From an uncultured Clostridia bacterium (GTDB lineage: Bacteria; Bacillota; Clostridia; TANB77; CAG-508), in assembly GCA_944387405.1 (NCBI GenBank), contig CALXET010000004.1:1-64000 (forward strand): a stretch of DNA of 64,000 nucleotides, in the 5' to 3' direction. Made by a program: the position numbers and the translations under genes. Position 1 is the stretch's first letter; the number at the start of each line of letters is the position of its first letter. Positions 34,623 through 42,778 of the stretch are shown piece after piece. The notes under the pieces were generated by a model. The model saw nothing but the letters and a program-made list of their open reading frames with translations. It made no database searches and was not told the origin of the DNA.

Positions 34623-35080
34623 CTGTCATACACCTCTGTGACTCTATTCAGTTCACAAAAAACATATCCTCCTACAATTCCGCATACAATCTTCATTACT
34701 ATTATGCCACTTGTTCCAATTACTTCTGTCACAAACATAAATACCGCAAATGAAAGAGCGATAAGTATGATTAATCCAAGAAAATTGAACATCTTTTTTG
34801 TTCCATTTTTTATTTTGCTATTTGGATTCAAAATCACTTTTTTGTAATAAATCAAATTGCATACAAAAAAGGATATTGTACTAACAAGCAACCATGGCAT
34901 TTCAGGAGTACTCTCAAACAATTCTAAAATCGAGATTACAGTGTAGAAGATGATAGTCTGTGGCCATAAAAGCCGAAGTATATTTTTGCTATTCTCAGAC
35001 GCCTTACTAATTCTCTTGATAATAAAATATACTGCCAACATCACAATAATAACACACACCATAAATGCAAAATTCTTCAT
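34610..35080 (-). CDS. Small membrane protein, gene B' of a duplicated pair
   Basis: 156 residues with about five hydrophobic segments: near 4-20, 42-56, 64-80, 97-117 and 124-140. A GIVGGYVFCELNR end resembles the TCGYGWSMY end of the 120-residue product of the first gene. GGAGG precedes the ATG by seven bases. It lies between the two A-type genes and overlaps the following one. The composition is noticeably richer in G and C than surrounding housekeeping genes. No function can be assigned. Confidence 0.78.
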   Translation of the reverse strand: MKNFAFMVCVIIVMLAVYFIIKRISKASENSKNILRLLWPQTIIFYTVISILELFESTPEMPWLLVSTISFFVCNLIYYKKVILNPNSKIKNGTKKMFNFLGLIILIALSFAVFMFVTEVIGTSGIIVMKIVCGIVGGYVFCELNRVTEVYDRWTL

Positions 35081-35098
35081 CTTGTTTCCTCCACAACA

Positions 35099-35422
35099 TT
35101 ACTTTCTTAAGACGCTTTTAACATAATGTACTACTGTAACTATTAATTGAATATACACAAGTATACTACATAAAGCTCCCATAAAAGTTCCAGAAATTGA
35201 TGGGTACGTTATGATTCCTAGTACGCAAAGCAAAAGTAATACTGACCGCATTTTCCAAATAGTCAATTTGTTAGTATTCTTCACTCGCTTAAAACAACTT
35301 TCGTACATTTTCTCTATCCATTCCGTCTTATTAATTATCGAAAAAAATGTAACTAAATTGTACAGAATCATACTTACCATGCCAACACTTAACATAGTTG
35401 ATTCTATTATCATTCCTATCAT
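35099..35422 (-). CDS. Small membrane protein, gene A of a duplicated pair
   Basis: 107 residues starting MIGMIIESTMLSVGMVSMIL, with membrane segments near 7-28, 55-68 and 74-95. The loop NKTEWIEKMYESCFKRVKN corresponds in position to DRRDLIQKCYKTLFPKREY of the last gene in the cluster. A GTG-started longer frame reaches 35461, but AAAGGAGAG stands seven bases before the ATG at 35422. The gap to the next gene downstream is 18 bases and to the one upstream 13. The function is unknown. Confidence 0.77.
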   Translation of the reverse strand: MIGMIIESTMLSVGMVSMILYNLVTFFSIINKTEWIEKMYESCFKRVKNTNKLTIWKMRSVLLLLCVLGIITYPSISGTFMGALCSILVYIQLIVTVVHYVKSVLRK

Positions 35423-35435
35423 ACTGCACTCTCCT

Positions 35436-35798
35436 TTAGTACATACTCCAACCATAACCACAGGTAACCGATATAGCTAGTCTAAACGATATGTCTAGCC
35501 AATTTTTTAAGTCAATAACAACGCCAAATATAAATGCGGTTACCACCATTGCACATATGAAAACATAAATAACTTTTCCAATATTAGACTTTATGTTACA
35601 TTCACCTATTTTTCTCTCTAACATGTAAGTATATACGTCATATGTTATGATTCCTGCATAATACGCTACTGATATTAGAATGGATAATATGAGCCAGTCC
35701 TCTCTCTTTTCCATAAGCTTAAGCCAAATTGTTGCAACCATGACTACAAAGCTCATGAATATTACGGCCTGAATTGACGTACTTTTTCTCTTATTCAA
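35436..35798 (-). CDS. Small membrane protein, gene B, first of the cluster
   Basis: 120 residues, basic N-terminus (NKRKSTS) followed by membrane segments near 11-27, 37-54, 74-92 and about 100-116. The frame opens at a GTG (35813), but that codon overlaps the GGAGGT site. GGAGGT stands seven bases before TTG at 35798, which is the better start. It is the first coding gene behind the consensus promoter at 36090 and the long leader RNA. No recognised family. Confidence 0.75.
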   Translation of the reverse strand: MNKRKSTSIQAVIFMSFVVMVATIWLKLMEKREDWLILSILISVAYYAGIITYDVYTYMLERKIGECNIKSNIGKVIYVFICAMVVTAFIFGVVIDLKNWLDISFRLAISVTCGYGWSMY

Positions 35799-35813
35799 TT
35801 TTTTTACCTCCAC

Positions 35814-36083
35814 AATCGTGAAAATACTTCACATTTAACTATAATTACAGAAATGTGAGTTTGGTTTACGAGTTACTAGTTTTTACTTCAGGTTTAACTT
35901 GATTTCCTTTACCATACTGCCTTCTCCTTAATAAATCTCTTAAATAGTTTCAAGAACTATATTCTGAACCTGGATTAGATTGAAATGAAAATTAATCTTT
36001 TTATCTCTCAATCCATTGGGGAACCAGGTAATTCCATAGGCAGATAGTATTTAAATGCCTTTCCTTTATAAAATTTGTAAATC
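35814..36083 (-). ncRNA. Candidate structured leader RNA of the membrane protein cluster
   Basis: About 270 bases lie between the predicted start of transcription (near 36083) and the first gene. On the minus strand they fold readily. AGGCA pairs with TGCCT. CCTGG pairs with CCAGG enclosing GGATTGA paired with TCAATCT (about 35962-36029). ATAGTT pairs with AACTAT (near 35946-35961), and TCACATTT pairs with AAATGTGA near 35825-35855. Between them, AAGGAG and an ATG open a ten-codon frame, MVKEIKLNLK, ending about 35885. The layout resembles a riboswitch or leader-peptide region, but I match no class I know. Thermodynamic folding and Rfam comparison were not possible here. Confidence 0.45.
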
Positions 36084-36089
36084 TTCAAT

Positions 36090-36118
36090 ATTATATCATA
36101 TTTTAGCACTTATTTCAA
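36090..36118 (-). promoter_or_regulatory. Promoter of the leader RNA and membrane protein cluster
   Basis: On the minus strand TTGAAA, 17 bases and TATAAT with an upstream TG. The -35 begins within the T-run of the gatB terminator. Confidence 0.82.
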
Positions 36119-36153
36119 AAAAAGTAGATACTTACAAAATATAAGTATCTACT
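36116..36153 (-). terminator. Terminator of the gatC-gatA-gatB operon
   Basis: An 11-base perfect stem (36123-36133 with 36143-36153) and seven T residues on the minus strand follow the gatB stop. Confidence 0.85.
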
Positions 36154-36189
36154 AACAATTAATTATATAAATAATATACCTTTTCTTTT

Positions 36190-37632
36190 TTATTTCTTTA
36201 ATTCTTCCATAAACATTTTATTTAACATTTGCGGATTTGCTTTTCCTCTAGTTTCTTTCATAGCTTGTCCTACTAAATATCCTAAAGCTTTATCTTTTCC
36301 TGCTTTATAATCTGCTACTGATTGGCTATTGCTTTCAAGTACTTTAAGTACTACTTCTCTTATAGCACCTTCATCTGATATCTGAACCCATCCTTTTTCT
36401 TCAATTATCTTACTTGGTTCCTTTGGATTTTCAAACAATTCCTCTAAAACTTTCTTTCCTATGCTATTACTTATAGTACCTTTATCTATTAATACAACAA
36501 GTTCTGCTAAGTTCTCTGCAGTAAAAGGTATTTTGTCAGGTTCTAACTCTTTTTCATTCATTATTCTTGCAATATCTGACATAAGCCAATTACTTACAGC
36601 TTTTGGATTATTTGAAATTTCTGATGCTTTTTCAAACATATTAGAATAATATTTAGAAGATGTAACAAAGTTTGCTGCTTTTTCTGATAATCCTATTTCT
36701 TCAATATATCTCTTCTTTCTGCTTTCTGGAAGTTCTGGCAAAGCTTTTCTTATATTTTCAATATATTCTTCAGAAAGTTTTATTGCAACTAAATCTGGTT
36801 CTGGGAAATATCTATAATCTTGAGCATCTTCTTTATCTCTCATTGGGAATGTTCTTCCTGATATATCATCCCATCTTAAAGTTTCTTGAACTACTTCTCC
36901 GCCTTCTTCTACTACCTCAATTTGTCTATCAATCTCATAATCTATAGCTCTTACTATTGATTTAAAAGAGTTCATATTTTTCATTTCAGTTCTTGTTCCA
37001 AGTTCTGTAGAACCTTTTTTTCTAATTGAAACATTAACATCTGCTCTTAGTGAACCTTCTTGCATCTTACAATCTGAAATCTCAATATATTCAAATATTG
37101 ATTTTAATTTTCTCATATAACTTTCTACTTCATATGCACTTCTTAAATCTGGTTTTGATACTACTTCTATAAGTGGAACTCCAGCTCTGTTTAAATCTAC
37201 AAAGCTTCCTCTTCCATAATCATCATGATTTAATTTTCCAGCATCTTCTTCTATATGTATTCTTTCAATTCTAACCTTTTTCTCTATTCCTTTTTCATCT
37301 TCTATTGTTACATATCCATCATAACAAAGTGGTTTATCAAATTGTGATATCTGATATGACTTTGGATTATCTGGATAAAAGTAATTTTTTCTATCATTTT
37401 TACTATTTTGCTCTATCTTACAGTTTGTAGCAAGGCCTGCTTTTACAGCATATTCAACAACTTTTTCATTTAAAACAGGAAGTGTTCCTGGCATTGCCAT
37501 ACAAATAGGACAGCAATGTGAATTTGGCTCTCCACCAAACTCTGTTGAACATGAACAGAATATTTTTGTTTTTGTTGAAAGTTCACAGTGAACTTCTAAT
37601 CCTATTACGACTTCATAATCTTCTCTTGACAT
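36190..37632 (-). CDS. gatB: Asp-tRNA(Asn)/Glu-tRNA(Gln) amidotransferase subunit B
   Basis: 480 residues, full length. GatB binds the mischarged tRNA and carries the kinase-like site that activates the tRNA-bound Asp or Glu. Signatures are YEVVIGLEVHCELSTKTKIF, CPICMAMPGTLPVLNE, KNYFYPDNPKSYQISQ and HIEEDAGKLNHD. The C-terminal YqeY-like tail ends GKANPQMLNKMFMEELKK. AAGGAG precedes the ATG. It follows gatA by 19 bases. Confidence 0.98.
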   Translation of the reverse strand: MSREDYEVVIGLEVHCELSTKTKIFCSCSTEFGGEPNSHCCPICMAMPGTLPVLNEKVVEYAVKAGLATNCKIEQNSKNDRKNYFYPDNPKSYQISQFDKPLCYDGYVTIEDEKGIEKKVRIERIHIEEDAGKLNHDDYGRGSFVDLNRAGVPLIEVVSKPDLRSAYEVESYMRKLKSIFEYIEISDCKMQEGSLRADVNVSIRKKGSTELGTRTEMKNMNSFKSIVRAIDYEIDRQIEVVEEGGEVVQETLRWDDISGRTFPMRDKEDAQDYRYFPEPDLVAIKLSEEYIENIRKALPELPESRKKRYIEEIGLSEKAANFVTSSKYYSNMFEKASEISNNPKAVSNWLMSDIARIMNEKELEPDKIPFTAENLAELVVLIDKGTISNSIGKKVLEELFENPKEPSKIIEEKGWVQISDEGAIREVVLKVLESNSQSVADYKAGKDKALGYLVGQAMKETRGKANPQMLNKMFMEELKK

Positions 37633-37651
37633 ATTATATCTCCTTCCTATT

Positions 37652-39118
37652 TTATTTTCTAAACTCTGGTTTATATTTTTCTCTGAAATTTACAGCTTGT
37701 TCTAATGTATATGCTGCTCTAAATATCTTTTCTTCTTCAAAATATCCACCTATTAATTGAACTCCTATTGGCATTTTTTCACTACTTAATGAATACGGAA
37801 TACTCATTCCAGGAAGTCCTGCAATATTTACAGGAACTGTACAAATATCTGCTAAATACATCTCAAGTGGATTTGATGATTTTTCACCAATTTTAAAAGC
37901 AACTGTTGGAGATGTTGGAGTTAATATTAAATCATATTTCTTAAATAACTCTTCATATTGTTTTTTAATTACTGTTCTTACTTTTTGAGCTTTTTTATAA
38001 TAAGCATCATAATATCCTGAAGATAATACATAAGTACCAAGAATTATTCTTCTTTTAACTTCTGGTCCAAATCCTTCACTTCTTGAATTTTTATAAATAT
38101 CTTTTAAATTATCATAATTTTCACTTCTATATCCATATCTAATACCATCAAATCTTCCAAGGTTTGAACTAGCTTCTGCACAAGCTATTATATAATATGT
38201 AGCTAATGCTTGCTTTCCAATATCTAATGAACATTCTTCTACTTCTGCTCCAAGCTCTCTAAATTTATTTGCAGCATCTAATATAGCATTTTTTACTTCT
38301 TCATTTATACCTTCACCTATAAATTCTTTTGGAAGAGCTATTTTCATGCCCTTAACATCATTTTTTAAAGATTTTGTATAATCTTTTTTCTCAATATTCT
38401 CTGATGTAGTATCTTTTGCATCATGTCCTGCTATCACATTTAATAAAATAGCAGAATCTGTAACATCTTTTGTGATTGGTCCTATTTGATCTAAAGATGA
38501 AGCAAATGCAACTAATCCATATCTTGAAACTAATCCATAAGTAGGTTTTAGTCCAACTACACCACAAAGAGAAGATGGCTGACGAATAGATCCTCCTGTA
38601 TCACTTCCTAGTGCCCATGGAACTAAATTTGCTGCAACTGCTGCTGCACTTCCACCAGATGACCCACCAGGTACCCTATTTAAATCCCATGGATTATATG
38701 TTTTATGAAAATATGAATATTCTGTTGATCCACCCATTGCAAATTCATCCATATTTAGTTTACCAAGGCTTATCATTCCATTTTCGTTTAATTTTTCTAC
38801 TACAGTTGCATCATAAGGAGCAACAAAGTTTTCAAGCATTTTTGAAGAACATGTTGTTTTTACTCCTTTTGTACACATATTATCCTTTATTCCAACTGGA
38901 ATTCCTTCTAAAGAAGTTCTTCCATTTTTCATCTTTTCATCTGCTTCTTTTGCCTTTTTTAATACTGTCTCTCTATCCTCTACAGTTACAAAAGCTTGTA
39001 CATCTTTTTCTTTTTCATCAATTCTATCTAAATAACTCTTTACAATCTCTTCTGAAGTTATTTCTTTTTTATCTAATTTCTCAATAAGCTCATGTACTGT
39101 TAATTCTGTAATATCCAT
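37652..39118 (-). CDS. gatA: Asp-tRNA(Asn)/Glu-tRNA(Gln) amidotransferase subunit A
   Basis: 488 residues. The amidase-signature enzyme that releases ammonia from glutamine for GatB. The Ser-cisSer-Lys centre is visible in [11 protein letters not shown] (Lys about 79), [13 protein letters not shown] (about 151-163) and [13 protein letters not shown] (nucleophile Ser near 178). The C-terminal IGVQLIGG-like stretch is present as [22 protein letters not shown] stands before the ATG. It follows the HAD-type gene by ten bases. Confidence 0.98.
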   Translation of the reverse strand: MDITELTVHELIEKLDKKEITSEEIVKSYLDRIDEKEKDVQAFVTVEDRETVLKKAKEADEKMKNGRTSLEGIPVGIKDNMCTKGVKTTCSSKMLENFVAPYDATVVEKLNENGMISLGKLNMDEFAMGGSTEYSYFHKTYNPWDLNRVPGGSSGGSAAAVAANLVPWALGSDTGGSIRQPSSLCGVVGLKPTYGLVSRYGLVAFASSLDQIGPITKDVTDSAILLNVIAGHDAKDTTSENIEKKDYTKSLKNDVKGMKIALPKEFIGEGINEEVKNAILDAANKFRELGAEVEECSLDIGKQALATYYIIACAEASSNLGRFDGIRYGYRSENYDNLKDIYKNSRSEGFGPEVKRRIILGTYVLSSGYYDAYYKKAQKVRTVIKKQYEELFKKYDLILTPTSPTVAFKIGEKSSNPLEMYLADICTVPVNIAGLPGMSIPYSLSSEKMPIGVQLIGGYFEEEKIFRAAYTLEQAVNFREKYKPEFRK

Positions 39119-39128
39119 AAAAACACTC

Positions 39129-39722
39129 CTATCCCTTTAATTTAATTTTTTGATATAAATGTGGCCATGAAAATACTCTTTCAAAATTTTCTTCTGACAA
39201 ATCAATATTTGAATTTGGCCTTGAATCCATTAAATACGTTTTTATTCCAATATCAGATACCGCTCTGCAATTATTAAAGCTATCATCTATAAAAAGCTCT
39301 ATCTCATTTTCTTTTATAATCTTTGCTTTATTATTAGCATTTGTTATTAATTTTACATATGGTATTTCATAATTAGAAAGCCATTCTTCTGTAATTTTTT
39401 TCACATCTAAACCAGGAATATCAAATCTTGCAGTAATTAAATATATTTCATAATCTTCTGCAATTTTATTTAAATATTCTTTAGCAAAAGTTTTTGGTCT
39501 TACTTTGTGTAACATCTCTTTATAATATTTTTCCCAAAACATTACTGATTCAAGTTTATTCCAACCATGTATACTTTCTGTATAATTATGATCATAATAA
39601 CTTTTATTATTTGATATATTTAAATCCCTTTTTAACTCCTCTAACGTATATTTTTGCGCATAATTAAAAATAACATCATAAGTATTTGATATTGTATCAT
39701 CTATATCTATTCCAATTTTCAT
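39129..39722 (-). CDS. HAD-superfamily hydrolase, 5'(3')-deoxyribonucleotidase-like
   Basis: 197 residues. HAD motif I is DIDDTISNT (residues 5-13), motif II falls in YLITARFD and motifs III/IV in [10 protein letters not shown] (about 141-150). This pattern, with the cap inserted after motif I, fits the NT5C-like 5'(3')-deoxyribonucleotidase group, which dephosphorylates nucleotides; the real substrate is not shown by sequence. TTAGGAG precedes the ATG. It is inserted between gatC and gatA, ten bases from each, so it is expressed with the amidotransferase. Confidence 0.85.
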   Translation of the reverse strand: MKIGIDIDDTISNTYDVIFNYAQKYTLEELKRDLNISNNKSYYDHNYTESIHGWNKLESVMFWEKYYKEMLHKVRPKTFAKEYLNKIAEDYEIYLITARFDIPGLDVKKITEEWLSNYEIPYVKLITNANNKAKIIKENEIELFIDDSFNNCRAVSDIGIKTYLMDSRPNSNIDLSEENFERVFSWPHLYQKIKLKG

Positions 39723-39731
39723 ATGTATCTC

Positions 39732-40019
39732 CTAATTTAAAACTTTTGGTATTCTAAACATACCTTCATCTTGACTTGGAGCATTTTTAAGTAATCCTTC
39801 TCTATCTCCATAATCTATAACTTCATCTTTTCTAAAAACATTATAATTTTCGTTAGTTCCTATTGTCTCTCCTACACCTTCAGTATTTACACTATCTACT
39901 GTTTTTGCAAAATCTAATATTTCTTCCAAGTTATGTCTATAGCTTTCTATTTCATCATCAGAAATATTTAAACAAGCAAGTTTTGCAATATGCATTACTT
40001 CTTCTTTACTTATTTGCAT
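39732..40019 (-). CDS. gatC: Asp-tRNA(Asn)/Glu-tRNA(Gln) amidotransferase subunit C
   Basis: 95 residues, the normal length. GatC wraps around and stabilises GatA on GatB. Typical stretches are EEVMHIAKLACLNISDDEIE, LEEILDFAKTVDSVNTEGV and FRKDEVIDYGDRE, ending in MFRIPKVLN. The frame is open to 40145, but GAAGGAGATG lies before the ATG at 40019, which begins like other GatC proteins. First gene of the operon, with a promoter 28 bases upstream. Confidence 0.97.
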   Translation of the reverse strand: MQISKEEVMHIAKLACLNISDDEIESYRHNLEEILDFAKTVDSVNTEGVGETIGTNENYNVFRKDEVIDYGDREGLLKNAPSQDEGMFRIPKVLN

Positions 40020-40046
40020 AAAATCATCTCCTTCCATAACGGTAAA

Positions 40047-40075
40047 ATTATATACCAAAAGCCTTAAAAATACAA
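40047..40075 (-). promoter_or_regulatory. Promoter of the gatC operon
   Basis: On the minus strand TTGTAT, 17 bases and a perfect TATAAT. Confidence 0.65.
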
Positions 40076-40107
40076 GGAAATTACGCAAATTAAGAAATTT
40101 TTCAACC

Positions 40108-40137
40108 AAAAAAAGGATAGATTTTAAAAATCTATCC
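40108..40137 (-). terminator. Terminator of the 333-aa acidic protein gene
   Basis: An 8-base stem (40115-40122 with 40130-40137) and a seven-T run on the minus strand follow the stop at 40165. Confidence 0.85.
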
Positions 40138-40164
40138 ACAACCAAACAACTTTATGTGTAAAAA

Positions 40165-41166
40165 TTATATCTTTTTCTCGAAAATACTATGTTTTCCATC
40201 AGAAAGCATTTTAACATCGTTTACTAATCCGATTTTTGCAAGCATACTCTTGATTGGATTTACAACACACTTTCTTAATGTATTTCTAAATCCTTTTAAT
40301 CTATTTTTAATACTATTTTCTTCTCTTATTTTAATTTCTTCCTCAACAGCTAATTTGTCTACTTCTGCTTCTAATCTATTTTTATCAATATGACATTCTT
40401 TATATTTCATTTCTGATAATGAACCAGAAGCTGAAACTTTAATAACTCTAATTTTCTCTCTTTCTAATAATAATATATAATCTGTCATATCATAAATTCT
40501 AGCCTCAATATTTTCTATATGAAGAATATTTCTTGCTTTTGCAACATTTGGTATTTTTCTAATAGCTTTGTTTAAATTTTCAGATACTGGAAGATAATCT
40601 TCTTTTTCTGAATACATATATCCATCTTTATAATTAATTCTATTTACTGCATAAAAATCATTTTCATAGAATAAAAAAGAAATTGTTTTATCTCCATCTT
40701 TTACTCTATAACTTTTTATTTTAGAATAATCTAAATCTCCAATAATTTTACTATAATCATATGTTATACTACTACCAATTTTAAATAACTCTTCTTCCAC
40801 GTTAATTTTTCTTCTAGCTTTCTTTGGATTATTTTCTTCAGTTTTTTCAATTATTGAAGCACTATCGTTTCTATCTGTTTTTTCACTTTTTTCAGCTTTT
40901 TGAACATAGTTATCCACAAGTGCTCTTACATTCTCACTAATGTTTTCCACCTCATATGTTTTGCCTTTAACTTTTTTATCTGACTCATCTATTTCTTTTG
41001 CTTCTTCTTTAGAGTCTTCTTTAATTACTGGCACAACTATAGTTTTAGCTGATAAATCTTCATTGCTATTAGAGTTATTTGTCATTTCTAATTTAATATC
41101 TTCTTTTTCATTATTATTAACTGCTTCTATTTTAACATCCTCTATTCTTTTGTTTGGTTCTTCCAC
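40165..41166 (-). CDS. Acidic hypothetical protein (333 aa)
   Basis: I do not recognise this protein. Residues 1-125 are low-complexity, rich in Glu, Lys, Asn, Asp and Ser, and probably disordered. Residues 125-280 look folded, with alternating strands and helices (TISFLFYENDFYAVNRINYK, YDMTDYILLLEREKIRVIKV). Residues 280-333 are basic and helical (IKNRLKGFRNTLRKCVVNPI). There is no membrane segment. The start codon is GTG after AAAGGGG. It has an excellent promoter (TTGACA, 16 bases, TATAAT) and its own terminator, so it is expected to be well expressed despite its unknown role. Confidence 0.85.
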   Translation of the reverse strand: MEEPNKRIEDVKIEAVNNNEKEDIKLEMTNNSNSNEDLSAKTIVVPVIKEDSKEEAKEIDESDKKVKGKTYEVENISENVRALVDNYVQKAEKSEKTDRNDSASIIEKTEENNPKKARRKINVEEELFKIGSSITYDYSKIIGDLDYSKIKSYRVKDGDKTISFLFYENDFYAVNRINYKDGYMYSEKEDYLPVSENLNKAIRKIPNVAKARNILHIENIEARIYDMTDYILLLEREKIRVIKVSASGSLSEMKYKECHIDKNRLEAEVDKLAVEEEIKIREENSIKNRLKGFRNTLRKCVVNPIKSMLAKIGLVNDVKMLSDGKHSIFEKKI

Positions 41167-41210
41167 TTTATATTCCCCTTTGTTTATAATTTTATTTTTA
41201 AAGTAGCTTA

Positions 41211-41238
41211 ATTATAGTATTAAGTTTTTCTCTGTCAA
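41211..41238 (-). promoter_or_regulatory. Promoter of the 333-aa acidic protein gene
   Basis: On the minus strand both hexamers are perfect consensus (TTGACA and TATAAT), separated by 16 bases. Confidence 0.85.
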
Positions 41239-41450
41239 GCTTTTTTGTATTTCATTTTTATTACAAAAATAAAGAAATATGGATTTTTATATACTTTCAT
41301 TCATTTTTTTACTGCATTTTTTTGCAATTTTTAATAGTTTTTTAATATAAAAACCGTAAAAAAATAGCTAAAAAAAGTTACTTTGTCTTTTTGAAATTTA
41401 TAAATTTTAAGTAAAAAAGTTAAAAATAAGATAAAACTAAGTAAAATAAA
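41239..41450. other. Gene-free spacer
   Basis: About 210 bases of A/T runs between the promoter above and the rpsR terminator. I see no coding frame or RNA in it. Confidence 0.5.
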
Positions 41451-41451
41451 A

Positions 41452-41490
41452 AAGAAATAAAAAACATATTTAATACATTTTTTATTTCTT
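41452..41490 (-). terminator. Terminator of the rpsF-ssb-rpsR operon
   Basis: A 13-base A/T stem (41452-41464 with 41478-41490) runs into a T-rich tail on the minus strand. Confidence 0.7.
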
Positions 41491-41516
41491 CTTTTATAAA
41501 TTATATTAAACTGTAA

Positions 41517-41798
41517 TTAGTCTTGTGTATATGGAAGTATTGCAATATGTCTTGCTCTTTTAACAGCTAATGTTATAGCTCTTTGATGTTTAGCACAAGC
41601 ACCTGTTGCTCTTCTAGGTAATATTTTACCTTTATCATTGATAAACTTCTTTAATTGATCAGCATTTTTATAATCTAATTCAAAGTTTTTATCACTGCAT
41701 AATACACAAACTTTTTTTCTTACTTTTCTGAATTTTGGATTGAAATCATCATCCATATTATTATTTCTCTTTTTATTGTTTGCTTTTTTATCTGCCAT
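41517..41798 (-). CDS. rpsR: 30S ribosomal protein bS18
   Basis: 93 residues. bS18 pairs with bS6 on the platform of the small subunit. Motifs: [40 protein letters not shown] and [13 protein letters not shown]. The CxxC and C-x-x-H residues of zinc-binding S18 forms are kept (CVLC, CAKH). The N-terminal 25 residues are a Lys/Asn/Asp-rich extension. GGGGG precedes the ATG. Last gene of rpsF-ssb-rpsR. Confidence 0.97.
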   Translation of the reverse strand: MADKKANNKKRNNNMDDDFNPKFRKVRKKVCVLCSDKNFELDYKNADQLKKFINDKGKILPRRATGACAKHQRAITLAVKRARHIAILPYTQD

Positions 41799-41829
41799 TA
41801 TAATATCCCCCTTCTTCTAAAATTTTATT

Positions 41830-42246
41830 CTAGAATGGTAAATCATCATCAGAAGATACTTGAAACTCCTGACTATCTGCAACTGTTGTTCCAAAAGTAT
41901 TTTCAAAGTTATCCCCTGTTCCATCTCTTCTACTATCTGCAAAATATGCTTCCTCAGCAATTACTTCAGTAACATAATGTTTTTGTCCTTGGTCATCATC
42001 CCAATTTCTTGTTTGAATTCTTCCAATTATTCCTACTTGTTGACCTTTTTTAAAATACTTACTACAAAACTCTCCTGTTTTGTTCCAAGCTACTATTGGA
42101 ATAAAATCTGCTTGTCTTTCTTCACCTTGTCTTGCAAATCTTCTATTTACAGCTAGAGTGAAAGAAGCTACTAAAGTATTATTTGTTTGAGTATATCTTG
42201 TTTCTGGGTCTCTTGTTAATCTTCCCATTAATACAACTTTATTCAT
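41830..42246 (-). CDS. ssb: Single-stranded DNA-binding protein
   Basis: 138 residues. The OB-fold part begins MNKVVLMGRLTRDPETRYTQ and includes VASFTLAVNRRF and GIIGRIQTRNWDD. A short linker leads to the acidic SSB tip DDDLPF, which docks replication and repair proteins. It sits between rpsF and rpsR as in most Firmicutes. Confidence 0.98.
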   Translation of the reverse strand: MNKVVLMGRLTRDPETRYTQTNNTLVASFTLAVNRRFARQGEERQADFIPIVAWNKTGEFCSKYFKKGQQVGIIGRIQTRNWDDDQGQKHYVTEVIAEEAYFADSRRDGTGDNFENTFGTTVADSQEFQVSSDDDLPF

Positions 42247-42277
42247 ATTTTATCCTACCTTTCTTTTAAAGGTTTTA

Positions 42278-42562
42278 TTAGTCTTCTTTTCTTACTACAA
42301 TGAATTTTAATATTCCATCAGTAATTCTATAAACTCTTTCAAGTTCAGCTATAAATTCTGGTTTAGCTTCGAAATTGTATAATACATAATATCCTTCTGA
42401 ATTTTTCTTAATTTCATAAGCTAATTTTCTTTTTCCCATTTCTTCTACTGATTCAACTTTACCTTCATTATTAATCATATCTTCGAACTTTTTAATTAAT
42501 TCTTTCATACCTTGTTCTTCTAGACTTGGATTAATAATGATTATACTTTCGTATTTGTTCAT
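42278..42562 (-). CDS. rpsF: 30S ribosomal protein bS6
   Basis: 94 residues with YESIIIINPSLEEQGMKELI, VEEMGKRKLAYEIKKNSEGY and a VYRITDGILKFIVVRKE end, all standard for S6. AAGGAGGTG precedes the ATG by eight bases. It is first in the operon. The approximately 65-base leader may hold an S6-S18 binding site, but I could not identify it with confidence. Confidence 0.97.
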   Translation of the reverse strand: MNKYESIIIINPSLEEQGMKELIKKFEDMINNEGKVESVEEMGKRKLAYEIKKNSEGYYVLYNFEAKPEFIAELERVYRITDGILKFIVVRKED

Positions 42563-42629
42563 TATCTACACCTCCTTTTGGCTATATAACCCGCACATAT
42601 TTTCAGCACGAGTAAGGTTAACACGAAAT

Positions 42630-42658
42630 ATTTTAGCACAAATACTTTTATTTTGCAA
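42630..42658 (-). promoter_or_regulatory. Promoter of the rpsF-ssb-rpsR operon
   Basis: On the minus strand TTGCAA, 17 bases and TAAAAT preceded by TG (extended -10). Confidence 0.72.
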
Positions 42659-42709
42659 GTTTTAGATAAAACTTTTATAAATTTAATTATTTTTTATATA
42701 AACAAATAA

Positions 42710-42762
42710 AAAGTATCTATAAAACATGAAATAAATTAAAATACAAATTTTATAGATACTTT
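42710..42762 (-). terminator. Terminator of the cyclophilin gene
   Basis: A 14-15 base stem (42710-42724 with about 42747-42762) is followed by TTTATTTG on the minus strand, 16 bases past the stop. Confidence 0.75.
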
Positions 42763-42778
42763 AAACTAATATTATAAT

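Noticed and set aside
42563-42629. S6-S18 binding leader before rpsF
   Set aside because: Only a weak GG/CC hairpin is visible and no conserved CCG bulge could be placed with confidence.
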